Source of the DNA: Polyangiaceae bacterium
GTDB lineage: Bacteria; Myxococcota_A; Polyangia; Polyangiales; Polyangiaceae
DNA length: 64,000 bases
Direction: 5' to 3'
Assembly: GCA_020633205.1 (NCBI GenBank)
Contig: JACKEB010000016.1
Location: 248,001-312,000 of the forward strand
Below the pieces are notes generated by a model. It did not search any database, was not told the DNA's origin, and saw only the letters and a list, made by a program, of their open reading frames with translations. Shown here piece after piece: positions 1 through 8,372 of the stretch. The translations under genes were made by a program, and so were the position numbers. How positions within the stretch are numbered: position 1 is the stretch's first letter; the number at the start of each line of letters is the position of its first letter.

Positions 1-41
1 TTTCCACCTGGGAACATACAGCACCCGTTGATGGTAAAACG

Positions 42-671
42 CTAGATCGTCAGCTGCTCGACGCTGATCCCTAGCGGCGTCGTCTCAATCACGGTGTAGG
101 CGGAGTAACCACCGCCTGGCGCCTCGCCCACCGAGCCAACGTTGACGATACGCGTTTCGCCGACGGCCCAGTCGAAGGCGACGTGGCTCCCGCCACACAG
201 AATGATGTCTGCTGGATCGTCGCCGATCAGCGCATTCATCTCGTCCTCGCTCAGCTCTGGGCTGAAGCTCTCGGTTGGGTCCATCGGAGAGCCGTGAACG
301 ATCAGCATCTCGTCGCCGTTCTCGAGAGGCAACCGCGCGGTAACAGGCAGCTTGCCCAGGCGCATCACGATCAGCTCACCGAGCTGCTCATGGAGATCGA
401 AGAGCTGGCTCAGGCGCGCCTCCTCGGCGGTGTCCTTGGGTTTGATGCGCTCCGGCTCGAGCTCTGCAATGGCGCGGTCCACCAAGCCCTGGGTCACCAG
501 CGCTTGGTGCTCGATCAGGAGCTTCCACGTTTCGAGCGGCTTCGGCCCAGGGAACAGCAGATCCCCGCAGCAGATCAGCTTGTCCCAGGAGAACTGAGCC
601 TGAGACGCCTCGATCACGTCCTTGAGCTCGTCAGCGTGGCCGTGGATGTCGGAGACACACAGAAAGCGCAT
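42..671 (-). CDS. Calcineurin-like metallophosphoesterase (YfcE/MJ0936-type)
   Basis: Predicted cytoplasmic binuclear-metal phosphodiesterase of 209 aa. The calcineurin-like signature is in order: the DxH block SDIHG at residues 8-11, the GD block CCGDLLFPG near residue 37, a histidine block IVHGSP near 127, and GGSHVAFDW near 163 where simpler family members have GHTH. The length suits small single-domain members such as YfcE. No signal peptide or membrane segment is seen. The start is an ATG at 671. About 75 bases separate it from the stop of the upstream minus-strand gene, so it may be co-transcribed with it. The substrate cannot be inferred from sequence. Confidence 0.9.
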   Translation of the reverse strand: MRFLCVSDIHGHADELKDVIEASQAQFSWDKLICCGDLLFPGPKPLETWKLLIEHQALVTQGLVDRAIAELEPERIKPKDTAEEARLSQLFDLHEQLGELIVMRLGKLPVTARLPLENGDEMLIVHGSPMDPTESFSPELSEDEMNALIGDDPADIILCGGSHVAFDWAVGETRIVNVGSVGEAPGGGYSAYTVIETTPLGISVEQLTI

Positions 672-745
672 GTCGCGTCGTCTGGCACCGCGGGGCGCTG
701 GGCGCCACTAGATTCCAGCACGCCGCCGCCACATTCCCCACGGCG

Positions 746-3217
746 CTACGGGGTGAGGCCAATTTGGTAGCCACCGGCTGACCCAAGGGCAGCGAATGCT
801 TGATCGCCGTCGATGGCCAGATCGTAGACGGTCCAGGGAAGCGCCTGGCGGCTGGAAAACCTGAGCGCCTGTGGGTCGCTGGCGTCAATCACGTCCACGC
901 GCCGCTGGTCGGCGGCTACCACGATGCGAGCGCCGGGCAGCAGCTGAAGGCTCCTCGTGTAGTAGGACTGGGTGTTGGCGCCGACCGTCAAGTCGTTACG
1001 CATCAGTTTCCCTTCGGCAATTCCGCCCAGCACGGTGAGCTGACTCGGCAGGTGGTCGTTGCCATCGACCCACCAGCCCCGGACATCAGTGACAGCCAAG
1101 CCTTGACCAACGGCGACACCGTCGGGTCGCTCTCCATCATTGAGTAGCAGCTTCGCCTCGACGGTGAGCGTTTCCGCATCGAGGTGCGCGAGGTGGACGG
1201 TGTAGTGCAACCAGGTGCACGTTCCCCCGCCACCATCATTAGGCTCGAAATGGCTTCGCGATCCGTGGCGCTTGGCGCACTCGGGCGGATCTGAGACCGC
1301 TTCGCTCTGACGGCTGTACGACAGGAACAGCAACTTGCCGCTCGCTTCGTCGATGCCGAGCAGCGAGCCAGGCGCCGAGATGGAAGTAGCGCTGAGTGTG
1401 CTGGGGTCGCTGACGTCCACCACATCCAGGAAGAAGCGCGCCCGCGTCTCACCAACTGGCTCGAAATGACTCGCGTAGAAGCGCCCAGCGTAGGCTACGA
1501 GCGCCGTCTGTCCGAAGCTACCAGGCATCTCAAGCGTTTGCGTGCGGATATTGTCCGGCGCAGACAGGTCGACAACCTCGAGCTGCATACGGGAAGGATC
1601 TGCGGTTCTGCTACCTCGCGTTGCTTGGACGACGCCCAACGTCGACCCCAACTGGGCCACGCGCGCGCCGCTCGCCACGACCGCGTCGAGCCCGTAGCCA
1701 CCGCGGAAGTCAGTCTCCGATAGGCTCAACAGCTCTTGCGCCAATAGCTTCGGCGAGCGCTCGTCGCTCATATCCACCACGGCGATCCCTGGGTGGGAGG
1801 CGCCGCTCGCGTCGGCCTCGGCATACGCGAGGTAAGCGAGGCTTCCGTGAACGAACAGTTCGGGATAGCTGAACCCATAGCTACACGCAGCGTGGCTACC
1901 GCTCTCAATCCCAATGCTCCCCCCCGCGAAGGGATCGCTCACCTCACCTGGCGTGCTCGAGTCGAGCACGAACGACTTGGTCCTCGCGTTCCCACCAATG
2001 CGCAACACGCGTCCGTCGATCACCTGGGTGCGGTCAACCTGGCGCGCGAGAGGTACCCCACTCAGTGTCTGCGGAGCCGAGCGGTCGGAGAGGTCATAGC
2101 TGATGACGGCCTCCGGGCTCACCACGGTGGCCCCGGAACCACTCGGGACGACGGCGCGTGGCGCATCGGCACCGGCAGCAAATCCGGCGATGCTCAGCGC
2201 CTGACCATCCCACGCAAAGAGCTGGATTCCGCTCGGGTTCCGCTGACAACCCGCGGCCGTCTTCAGGTCGCTGCGCTCCAGGGGCACCAAGACGGTTCCG
2301 CCTCCGTCAAGGAAACTCAGGGGCTGCCCGCCGCGCTCCAGCGCGCTCGTCAGCACACCGCTCTCTCCCCCAAAATCCGCACGATCGAGCTCCACCGCCG
2401 CACTGACATCGGTCATGTCGTAGACGGCGACCTCCTGCATGTTTGCCGCGGGGTCGCTGCGTTGACCAAGCACCCACAGCTCGTTTCCGCGAGGCTCCAG
2501 GTAGAGCGGCGCGCTGTCGAGCTGCATCGGGGTACCTACAATCGGTGCACTGGGGTCGCTCAGGTCGACGGCGATCACACTGCCCTTTGCGGCGGCGGAC
2601 GCTGCATAGAGTCGATCCCCAGCGAAGCGCACAGCGCCGGGACCTCCGAGCGCAGTCAGGGGAACGCTGGCTAGGGACGCAGCGCCATCGACAAGCGGCA
2701 GGGCAAATGTCTCCAGCAGCGGTGGGCTGATGGTGCCGAGCGCACCGGGCTGACCAATGACCCGTAACACTCCGGAGCGCTCATCGAGTTGCGATGAGTC
2801 CAGCAACTCGTAGTTGGCGGTGACGCTCGCGCCGAGGCTCAATTCGGTTCCTCCGGGATTCAAGCTCAACGCCTGTAGCGTCCCGCTGCGCTCACCGTTC
2901 GGCGTGCGAATCCAAGTGTACAGCGAGTCCCCTGCCTTCAAGACGCTGGGGATCAGCCAGCCATACGCATCCTGCACGACAGGCAGGGTCAGCTGTCCGA
3001 GCTCCGAGAGTGGCGCCGTCCCGCTGAGATCTAGCGCGCGGACCGTCACTCCGAGTCCATCGCCACATGAGGAGCACTCTCCAAGTGAGGTGACATACAA
3101 GCGATCGCCGAGCGCGAAGGCGTCGAGCGCTCGACCCGCAAAGCGTGTTTCCTCCTGGATCTGAGGTGTCGTTGGGTCACTGACGTCGATCGTCAACACG
3201 CGGCTCACAAGGAGCAA
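746..3217 (-). CDS. LVIVD-repeat beta-propeller protein, N-terminus doubtful
   Basis: An 823-codon open frame rich in repeats of the type hydrophobic-x-VxDVSDP, for example TIDVSDP near residue 9, AVYDMTDV, AVVDMSDE, VVDVSDP and VIDASDP near the C-terminus. These mark LVIVD/Beta_propel-type propeller blades found in exported proteins. The start given is a TTG at 3217. It lies inside a hydrophobic stretch (FFLGSALGLLLVSRV) that looks like the end of a signal peptide. The frame stays open upstream to a stop at 3308-3310 but has no ATG, GTG or TTG there, only a CTG at 3277. The true start may therefore be CTG, or the 5' end has been lost or frameshifted. Propeller proteins of this kind are usually secreted or lipid-anchored; the ligand is unknown. 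Confidence 0.75.
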   Translation of the reverse strand: MLLVSRVLTIDVSDPTTPQIQEETRFAGRALDAFALGDRLYVTSLGECSSCGDGLGVTVRALDLSGTAPLSELGQLTLPVVQDAYGWLIPSVLKAGDSLYTWIRTPNGERSGTLQALSLNPGGTELSLGASVTANYELLDSSQLDERSGVLRVIGQPGALGTISPPLLETFALPLVDGAASLASVPLTALGGPGAVRFAGDRLYAASAAAKGSVIAVDLSDPSAPIVGTPMQLDSAPLYLEPRGNELWVLGQRSDPAANMQEVAVYDMTDVSAAVELDRADFGGESGVLTSALERGGQPLSFLDGGGTVLVPLERSDLKTAAGCQRNPSGIQLFAWDGQALSIAGFAAGADAPRAVVPSGSGATVVSPEAVISYDLSDRSAPQTLSGVPLARQVDRTQVIDGRVLRIGGNARTKSFVLDSSTPGEVSDPFAGGSIGIESGSHAACSYGFSYPELFVHGSLAYLAYAEADASGASHPGIAVVDMSDERSPKLLAQELLSLSETDFRGGYGLDAVVASGARVAQLGSTLGVVQATRGSRTADPSRMQLEVVDLSAPDNIRTQTLEMPGSFGQTALVAYAGRFYASHFEPVGETRARFFLDVVDVSDPSTLSATSISAPGSLLGIDEASGKLLFLSYSRQSEAVSDPPECAKRHGSRSHFEPNDGGGGTCTWLHYTVHLAHLDAETLTVEAKLLLNDGERPDGVAVGQGLAVTDVRGWWVDGNDHLPSQLTVLGGIAEGKLMRNDLTVGANTQSYYTRSLQLLPGARIVVAADQRRVDVIDASDPQALRFSSRQALPWTVYDLAIDGDQAFAALGSAGGYQIGLTP

Positions 3218-3432
3218 GCCAAGCGCCGATCCGAGGAAAAACCGCCACGAAAGCGCCTTGGCTCTGGGGCGGCACAGCGTGGCACACGCGCGGGCAAGCG
3301 CCTGTGGTCAGTGCAGCAGTTTTTCCACGCGCATTCCGCGACTCCGTTCGCGGGCGTGTGCAACGAAGAAAGCCGTCGCGAACGCCTAGGCAGCCGAATC
3401 GCCTGTCTGCCCCAATATTTCCTCACGGCAAC

Positions 3433-4581
3433 TCAAAGCGCCGGCGAGCGCCAGAAGCCGACGCGTCCGGGGCTGAAGTCCGGAAAGTTTGGATCAGGGC
3501 TGGTAAAGGACCGACCGTAGCCAACCATCAACAGCGAGCCGTCGTTCTCCTTCAGCACCTCGACGTCGAGCACGTGCATGTCCATCCAAGTGTTGGGGAT
3601 GGGGGTGAGCATAGGCTCCCCTTCGCTCTGGAATGCGTAGCCGTCGCTGGATGTGCTCACACCGACGGAGATCGCTGCGTTGTCGTCCAGCGTGCCGTCG
3701 AAGGCGGAGTACCACATCACGTAGCGACCATCGACGAACTGCACGTTGCAGTCGAGCAGGGACTCGTCCCACGTGCCCGCCTCTCCCGTGAAGATCGGAT
3801 TGCCAGGGTGCGGCGTCCAGGTCTCGCCGTCCGTCGAGGTCAAGACCCCGATGCGCATACGGCCACCGTTCTGCGCAAAGCTCGCCCCGGCGTAGTAGAG
3901 CCGCCACACTCCGTCTGACCCCACGACCACACTGGGCGAGGTGATGAAGTCTTCATCCCACGCCCCGGGTGACGGACGATAAATGGGCGCCGAAGGACGC
4001 GACCAGGTGGTTCCGTCGGGATCCAGCGACCGAGCCTGACCGATTGCGGGATCCGTGAAGTAGTCCTGGGCGTAGCCCAGATACCAGATGTCAAAGCGCT
4101 GAAGCGCGTCGTTCCAGAGCACCGACGGCGTCTCTCGCGCAACGTCCCACACGTTGGTCTCCGGCACCATCACCGGTGCCGCGTCGCGGTGCCAGCCGTC
4201 GCTCTCGAGCACCGCACGCCCAACGACCGGAAAGCTGCTCGACTCGTCGCCTCCAGCGGCGTACCAGACAGCCAGTTTTCCGCTTGGTAATCTGGCAAGC
4301 GTCGGATCCGACTGATTCAGACAATCCCACTCGGGGCATGCGGGAAGCTCGATGGGTGGATTGTCAGGCAGCGCTTCGAATTGACGCACGTCCACGCTCG
4401 CCGCAGCGCCGGCGCTGCCGCCCACTGAGCCACCCGCGCTACCGCCCACGGATTTCCCCGCGCTGCCGCCAACGCCTCCAACAGAGCCCCCGGCGCTGCC
4501 CCCCTCACCCCCCGATCCTCCTTCCGAGGAGCAGGCGGTGAGCGCAATCAATGAACCCAGGAGCGCTGAGCGGATGAGCAT
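3433..4581 (-). CDS. GH43-like five-bladed beta-propeller lipoprotein
   Basis: A 382-aa predicted lipoprotein. It has a short signal peptide with lipobox LTAC (Cys17), a Gly/Ser/Ala linker of repeated GGSxGG units at about 20-65, then a propeller domain. Motifs repeated through the domain, DPTLARLPSGK, WDVARETPSV, AWDEDFITSPSV, TWDESLLDCNV and WYSAFDG, each place an acidic residue before an aromatic or hydrophobic strand. This is the pattern of glycoside hydrolase clan GH43/GH32-like propellers. Catalytic residues cannot be assigned with certainty, so activity on glycans is inference. The start codon is 9 bp after the stop of the DUF1552 gene, which implies one operon. Confidence 0.8.
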   Translation of the reverse strand: MLIRSALLGSLIALTACSSEGGSGGEGGSAGGSVGGVGGSAGKSVGGSAGGSVGGSAGAAASVDVRQFEALPDNPPIELPACPEWDCLNQSDPTLARLPSGKLAVWYAAGGDESSSFPVVGRAVLESDGWHRDAAPVMVPETNVWDVARETPSVLWNDALQRFDIWYLGYAQDYFTDPAIGQARSLDPDGTTWSRPSAPIYRPSPGAWDEDFITSPSVVVGSDGVWRLYYAGASFAQNGGRMRIGVLTSTDGETWTPHPGNPIFTGEAGTWDESLLDCNVQFVDGRYVMWYSAFDGTLDDNAAISVGVSTSSDGYAFQSEGEPMLTPIPNTWMDMHVLDVEVLKENDGSLLMVGYGRSFTSPDPNFPDFSPGRVGFWRSPAL

Positions 4582-4590
4582 CCGCGGATG

Positions 4591-5901
4591 CTAGCCCAAG
4601 TCGAGCGGCGCCGTCCCGTCGTCTCCGAATGAGCCTTGAGGCACCCCCATGCCTTGAGCGAGACGCAGGAACAGATTCGCGACCGGTTCCTTGTTTCCGT
4701 ACTTGATGTGACGCCCCGTCGGCAAATCGCCACCGAGCCCGCCCGCCAAGACGATCGGCATGTTGAAGTGGGAGTGACTGTTGCCGTCTTCAATCTCCGA
4801 GGAGAAGAAGATGGCGCTGTTGTCGAGGATGCTCCTGCCGCCTTCGTCGATCGCGTCGAGGCGCTCGAGCAGATACGCGAGCTGAGTCACCTCCCAGATG
4901 TCGATGGCCGTAAGCTTGTCGAAGTTCTCTTGCAGGTCTTGGTGATGGGATATCTGGTGGTGCGCCCCGGAAACACCGATGAACTCGTAGGAGCGGCCGC
5001 TGCCGGCGTTGCCCAGCATGAATGACACCACGCGCGTGACGTCGCACTGAAACGCCATCACCGTGAGGTCGAGCATCAGCTTCACGTGCTCGGGGAACGT
5101 GTAGTTGTCTCCCGGACGCTCGATGGGGTCACAGGCGAGCTCGGTTGCGTCCTGAACCCGTTGCTCGAGGCTGCGGACACCGGTCAGGTACTCGTCAAGC
5201 TTGCGCTGATCCGTCTTGCCGAGCTTGTTTTTCAAGCTGTTGGCATCCTGGTTCACGTAGTCGAGGACACTGCTGCGGAACTTGCGACGACGCGCGATCG
5301 CTTCCGCGGTGGCGTTGGGATCGAAGCCGTCGAACAACGAATCGAACACCACTTTCGGATTGGTCGTCTTGGGCAGCGGTTGCGTCTCGCTGGCCCACGA
5401 GATGTTGCGGGCGTAGGCGCAACTGTACCCGGAATCGCAGTCGCCGATGCCGCCGCCACCATCGATACCGAGCTGGAGCGATGGGATGCGCGTTTGCTCA
5501 GCGAGCGCGTTTGCGAACACCTGATCGATGGAGATGCCGTTGCGAATACTCTCACCCGAGGTCTTTGCGATGTGCCGGCAAGTCAAAAAGCCCGCTGTTC
5601 CCGCGGCGTGGTCCCCTGCCCCTTCTGGCTTGAGCGGCGCGTTCCCCAGGCCGCTCAACACCAGCAGCTTCTGTTTCACCGCGGAAAGCGGCTCGAGGAT
5701 GGGAGTCAGCTGGTAGTCCGCGCCGGTCGTGCTGGGCGTCCACCTCTGCATGTGGATCCCGCACGGCACATAGAACGCCATGAAGCGCTTCGCGGTGCCT
5801 GGTTCGCCCGCGTGGGCGCTTCGGCCAAACAAGCTCGGGAGAAACGGCAGCGCGACGGTTGCCGCAGCTCCGCCGAGGAAGTGACGTCTCGAAAGTCTCA
5901 C
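4591..5901 (-). CDS. DUF1552 family Tat-exported protein
   Basis: A 436-aa protein starting with a twin-arginine signal: SRRHFLGGAAATVALPF at residues 4-20, followed by an Ala-His-Ala cleavage region near 32. The body matches the DUF1552 family, with FYVPCGIHMQRWTP near 44-57, SGLGNAPL, and the C-terminal FSSEIEDGNSHSHFNMPIV and LAGGLGGDLPTGRHI segments. The family is related to the DUF1501/alkaline-phosphatase-like exported proteins of planctomycetes and myxobacteria and always accompanies DUF1592 proteins. Its ATG overlaps the DUF1592 stop by four bases, so translation is coupled. Function is not established; export in a folded state is suggested by the Tat signal. Confidence 0.92.
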   Translation of the reverse strand: MRLSRRHFLGGAAATVALPFLPSLFGRSAHAGEPGTAKRFMAFYVPCGIHMQRWTPSTTGADYQLTPILEPLSAVKQKLLVLSGLGNAPLKPEGAGDHAAGTAGFLTCRHIAKTSGESIRNGISIDQVFANALAEQTRIPSLQLGIDGGGGIGDCDSGYSCAYARNISWASETQPLPKTTNPKVVFDSLFDGFDPNATAEAIARRRKFRSSVLDYVNQDANSLKNKLGKTDQRKLDEYLTGVRSLEQRVQDATELACDPIERPGDNYTFPEHVKLMLDLTVMAFQCDVTRVVSFMLGNAGSGRSYEFIGVSGAHHQISHHQDLQENFDKLTAIDIWEVTQLAYLLERLDAIDEGGRSILDNSAIFFSSEIEDGNSHSHFNMPIVLAGGLGGDLPTGRHIKYGNKEPVANLFLRLAQGMGVPQGSFGDDGTAPLDLG

Positions 5902-7970
5902 AGCTGCTCCTCTCCGCGACGCATGCGGAACGCGTCGCTGGTCACGATGCCCACGATCAAGCTCTCCAGGCTGGCCTGCTCGCCGCCCGCGGCCTCGACG
6001 ATGTTGACGAGGCGGGTTCGGTCGCTCTTCTTCGGGCCACGGCCCAGACCATATGTGAAGAGCTTTTCTGCAACGCAGCTCACGTAGCGCGGGTCCGCGG
6101 CGACGGCGGCGATCAAGTCGCTCGCCCCCGCCAGTTCAGTTCCGTCCGGCAACTGCCCGGTGGGATCGATGGGGCTGCCGTTCTCCATGCTGCGATAGGC
6201 CCCGATCCCGTTGTAGTTCTCGAAGGCGAGCCCAATCGGATCCATCGCGTCATGACACGTGGCGCAGTCGGGATTCGCGCGATGAGCCTCCAGCACCTCA
6301 CGCAGCGTCTTGCCGGCGATGTCCTCGGAGGTGATGTCGGTCTCCACGTCCGCGGGCGGCGGCGGCGGTGCCGAGCACAGGAGCTGTTCCAGCACCCACT
6401 TGCCACGCTTCACCGGAGAGGTGCGCGTGGGATAGCTCGTCACCGTGAGCAGCCCAGCCTGGCGCAAGAGGCCGCCCCGCTGAGCCGCGCCACCAGCCTC
6501 GAAGTCGACACGCTGAAAGCCCGCCCCGCTGGTCTGGACTCCGTAGTGCTTCGCGAGGCGCTTGTCCAGGTAGCTGTAGTTTGCGGTCAAGAGCTCGGCG
6601 ATCGGTCGATTTTCCTTCAGGAAATCTTCAAAGAAGAGCTGCATCTCTTGCCGCAGAGACTCCCTGAGAGCGTCGTCGTAGTCCCCAAAGTAGTTCGTGT
6701 CGGGTTCGTGCGCATCCAACGCACGAATGAAGAGCCACTGACCCGCGAAGTTCTCGACCAGCGCGCTGGAGCGCGGGTCGCCAAGCATGCGGCGAACCTG
6801 TTGCTCCAGGGTGCCAGGGTCGCTCAGCAAGCCGTCGTCTGCCGCGTTCAAGAGTTCGTCGTCCGGCGTGGAACTCCAGAGGAAGTAGCTCAGGCGGCTG
6901 GCCAGCTCGTACTGGCCGAGGGCATGGGGCTCCAGCGATGCGGGCTCCGGATCGAGCTCGACGCGAAAGATGAACTGGCTCGACAGCAGCAAGCCCTTGA
7001 GCGCCAGCGTCAGGCCGGTGTTTGGGTCTTGGCCTTCATCGATCGCGACCTGGTAGAGCCCCATCAGCTGCTCGACGTCTTCGCTGGTCAGCGGACGGCG
7101 CCACGCACGCTTGCCGAAGTCGGACAGCACCTGGCGGGCGCAGCTCTCGCCCTCCGCCTGGATGTCGCAGCTGACGATGGCATCGCGCTGAGCGTTGCTT
7201 GGTGCGCTGAGGCCAAACGGACCCTCGATCTGAAGCCAGTCGACGTAGAGGTTGCGATCGTCGCCAGACGCCTGATCGAAGTAGTCGTTCTCGAAGCGTA
7301 CGCTGACAACCTTGCTGCCGCCGCTGAGCTCCGCCTCCCCCGAGATGACCTGGGGCGCATCGCTCGTGGCGTTGACATCAAAGGCGCCCAAATCCACGCT
7401 ACCGACGCTCAAGTTGGCCTTCGCCGGGTCTGCCCCGGCCGCCTGTTGCCAGACCCGCGCGGAAACAATGTAGCGCCCATCACTTGGCAAGCTGAAGGTC
7501 GCGCCCAGCTCGCCCTCCGCCCACAAATTCCAGGCGTTCGCGGTCGCCGCGCCGACACTGCCAGTGAGCGTTTCCGCCTCAATCTGACTCAGCTCTGCGT
7601 CAGGCGCCGGCAGCGCCAGGGCCTCTGCCAACAGCAAGTCAGCCGCGCGTTCGTAGAGTTCGAGCTGGCTCGGGGAGACACTGAGCACGTCAGCGATGTT
7701 GTCGAACCCGTAGCCGTGGTCGTCCGCCGGAAAGTCGTCAGCGGGACGGAGCGAGGTGCCAAAGAGATCGCGGACGGTGTTGTTGTATTCCACACGATTC
7801 AAGCGATGGATCGTCACGCGACCCACATCCGAGTCTTGTGGTTGCTGTCCGCCTCCTCCCGGAAACCCAGTCTTTGACTTACCCCCCTCCGGGTCTGCCA
7901 CCACACCAGTGCACGCAACCCCCGCGCCGAATAGCGTGGTGAGCATCAGCGTCCAGGTCGAACGTCTCAT
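5898..7970 (-). CDS. DUF1592/DUF1588/DUF1585 exported c-type-heme-like protein
   Basis: A 690-aa exported protein. I place the start at the ATG at 7970, giving a signal peptide with a lipobox-like GVAC; an upstream in-frame ATG at 8006 adds a poor 12-residue leader. The domain order matches the DUF1587-DUF1595-DUF1592-DUF1588-DUF1585 architecture. It begins with HRLNRVEYNNTVRDLFG, continues with a carbohydrate-binding-like beta-sandwich around residues 170-260 and the DUF1592 region with SYFLWSSTPDDELL, and ends with a DUF1588 region carrying a single CATCH (CxxCH) heme-binding motif followed by DPIGLAFENYNGIG. Such proteins are planctomycete/myxobacterial and of uncertain function, often genomically paired with DUF1552 proteins as here. 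Confidence 0.93.
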   Translation of the reverse strand: MRRSTWTLMLTTLFGAGVACTGVVADPEGGKSKTGFPGGGGQQPQDSDVGRVTIHRLNRVEYNNTVRDLFGTSLRPADDFPADDHGYGFDNIADVLSVSPSQLELYERAADLLLAEALALPAPDAELSQIEAETLTGSVGAATANAWNLWAEGELGATFSLPSDGRYIVSARVWQQAAGADPAKANLSVGSVDLGAFDVNATSDAPQVISGEAELSGGSKVVSVRFENDYFDQASGDDRNLYVDWLQIEGPFGLSAPSNAQRDAIVSCDIQAEGESCARQVLSDFGKRAWRRPLTSEDVEQLMGLYQVAIDEGQDPNTGLTLALKGLLLSSQFIFRVELDPEPASLEPHALGQYELASRLSYFLWSSTPDDELLNAADDGLLSDPGTLEQQVRRMLGDPRSSALVENFAGQWLFIRALDAHEPDTNYFGDYDDALRESLRQEMQLFFEDFLKENRPIAELLTANYSYLDKRLAKHYGVQTSGAGFQRVDFEAGGAAQRGGLLRQAGLLTVTSYPTRTSPVKRGKWVLEQLLCSAPPPPPADVETDITSEDIAGKTLREVLEAHRANPDCATCHDAMDPIGLAFENYNGIGAYRSMENGSPIDPTGQLPDGTELAGASDLIAAVAADPRYVSCVAEKLFTYGLGRGPKKSDRTRLVNIVEAAGGEQASLESLIVGIVTSDAFRMRRGEEQL

Positions 7971-8313
7971 GTTACCTCCGATGCCGCGTGGGATGGGGAG
8001 AGCCACGCCGACCTCTAGAGCTTAGCGAGCGAATGCGGGTCGGGCGATCCCTAGATCAGATTTCTTCCGCGACCACTTCGTCTCACGTTGCCGTTTCCCC
8101 GGAGATTCAAGCATCACCAACAAAGCACACCAGGAGCGGCGCTAGCGACCAATACCGATCACCGAAGGCGTGTTTTTTCTACATGGGATCGGTGACTCCA
8201 ATTCACCAACCAACCGACCAGTACAGTGGACACGGCATCGCGTGTCCGTTGGCACGCGCGCACGCTCCGTGACGAGCGCATGCTCGCCGCAGTGGGCGCG
8301 TTTTCCTGCGCAA

Positions 8314-8332
8314 CTTGCACAACCTTGCACAA
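8314..8332. repeat. Two direct CTTGCACAA repeats, 10-bp spacing
   Basis: CTTGCACAA occurs at 8314-8322 and again at 8324-8332, exactly one helical turn apart and 40-60 bases upstream of the hydrolase start. This arrangement could be an operator half-site pair; no regulator is identified. Confidence 0.55.
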
Positions 8333-8334
8333 GC

Positions 8335-8357
8335 CGGGGGATCGGCTGGATCCCCCG
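8335..8357 (+). promoter_or_regulatory. Perfect 9-bp inverted repeat in 5' leader
   Basis: CGGGGGATC at 8335-8343 and GATCCCCCG at 8349-8357 form a 9-bp perfect stem with a five-base loop, 15 bases before the ATG at 8373. There is no U-run after it, so it is not a typical terminator. It would sit in the leader if transcription starts upstream, or it could be a protein-binding palindrome. Confidence 0.5.
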
Positions 8358-8372
8358 TGATACGCTCGCGTC

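Larger units (their letters stand above)
7971..8372. other. Divergent intergenic region without a supported gene
   Basis: About 400 bases separate the divergent DUF1592 and hydrolase genes. Open frames here are shadows with no recognisable content. The right third holds a pair of direct repeats and a perfect hairpin, listed separately. It presumably contains promoters for both directions, but I cannot place -35/-10 elements with confidence. Confidence 0.6.

Noticed and set aside
5859..7877. 672-codon plus-strand frame opposite the DUF1592 gene
   Set aside because: The minus strand encodes a recognised family; the long antisense frame is a product of GC-rich codon bias.
8314..8332. Possible sigma-54 (-24/-12) promoter
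   Set aside because: The GG of the -24 element is missing and the spacing between CAC and TTGC is one base short.
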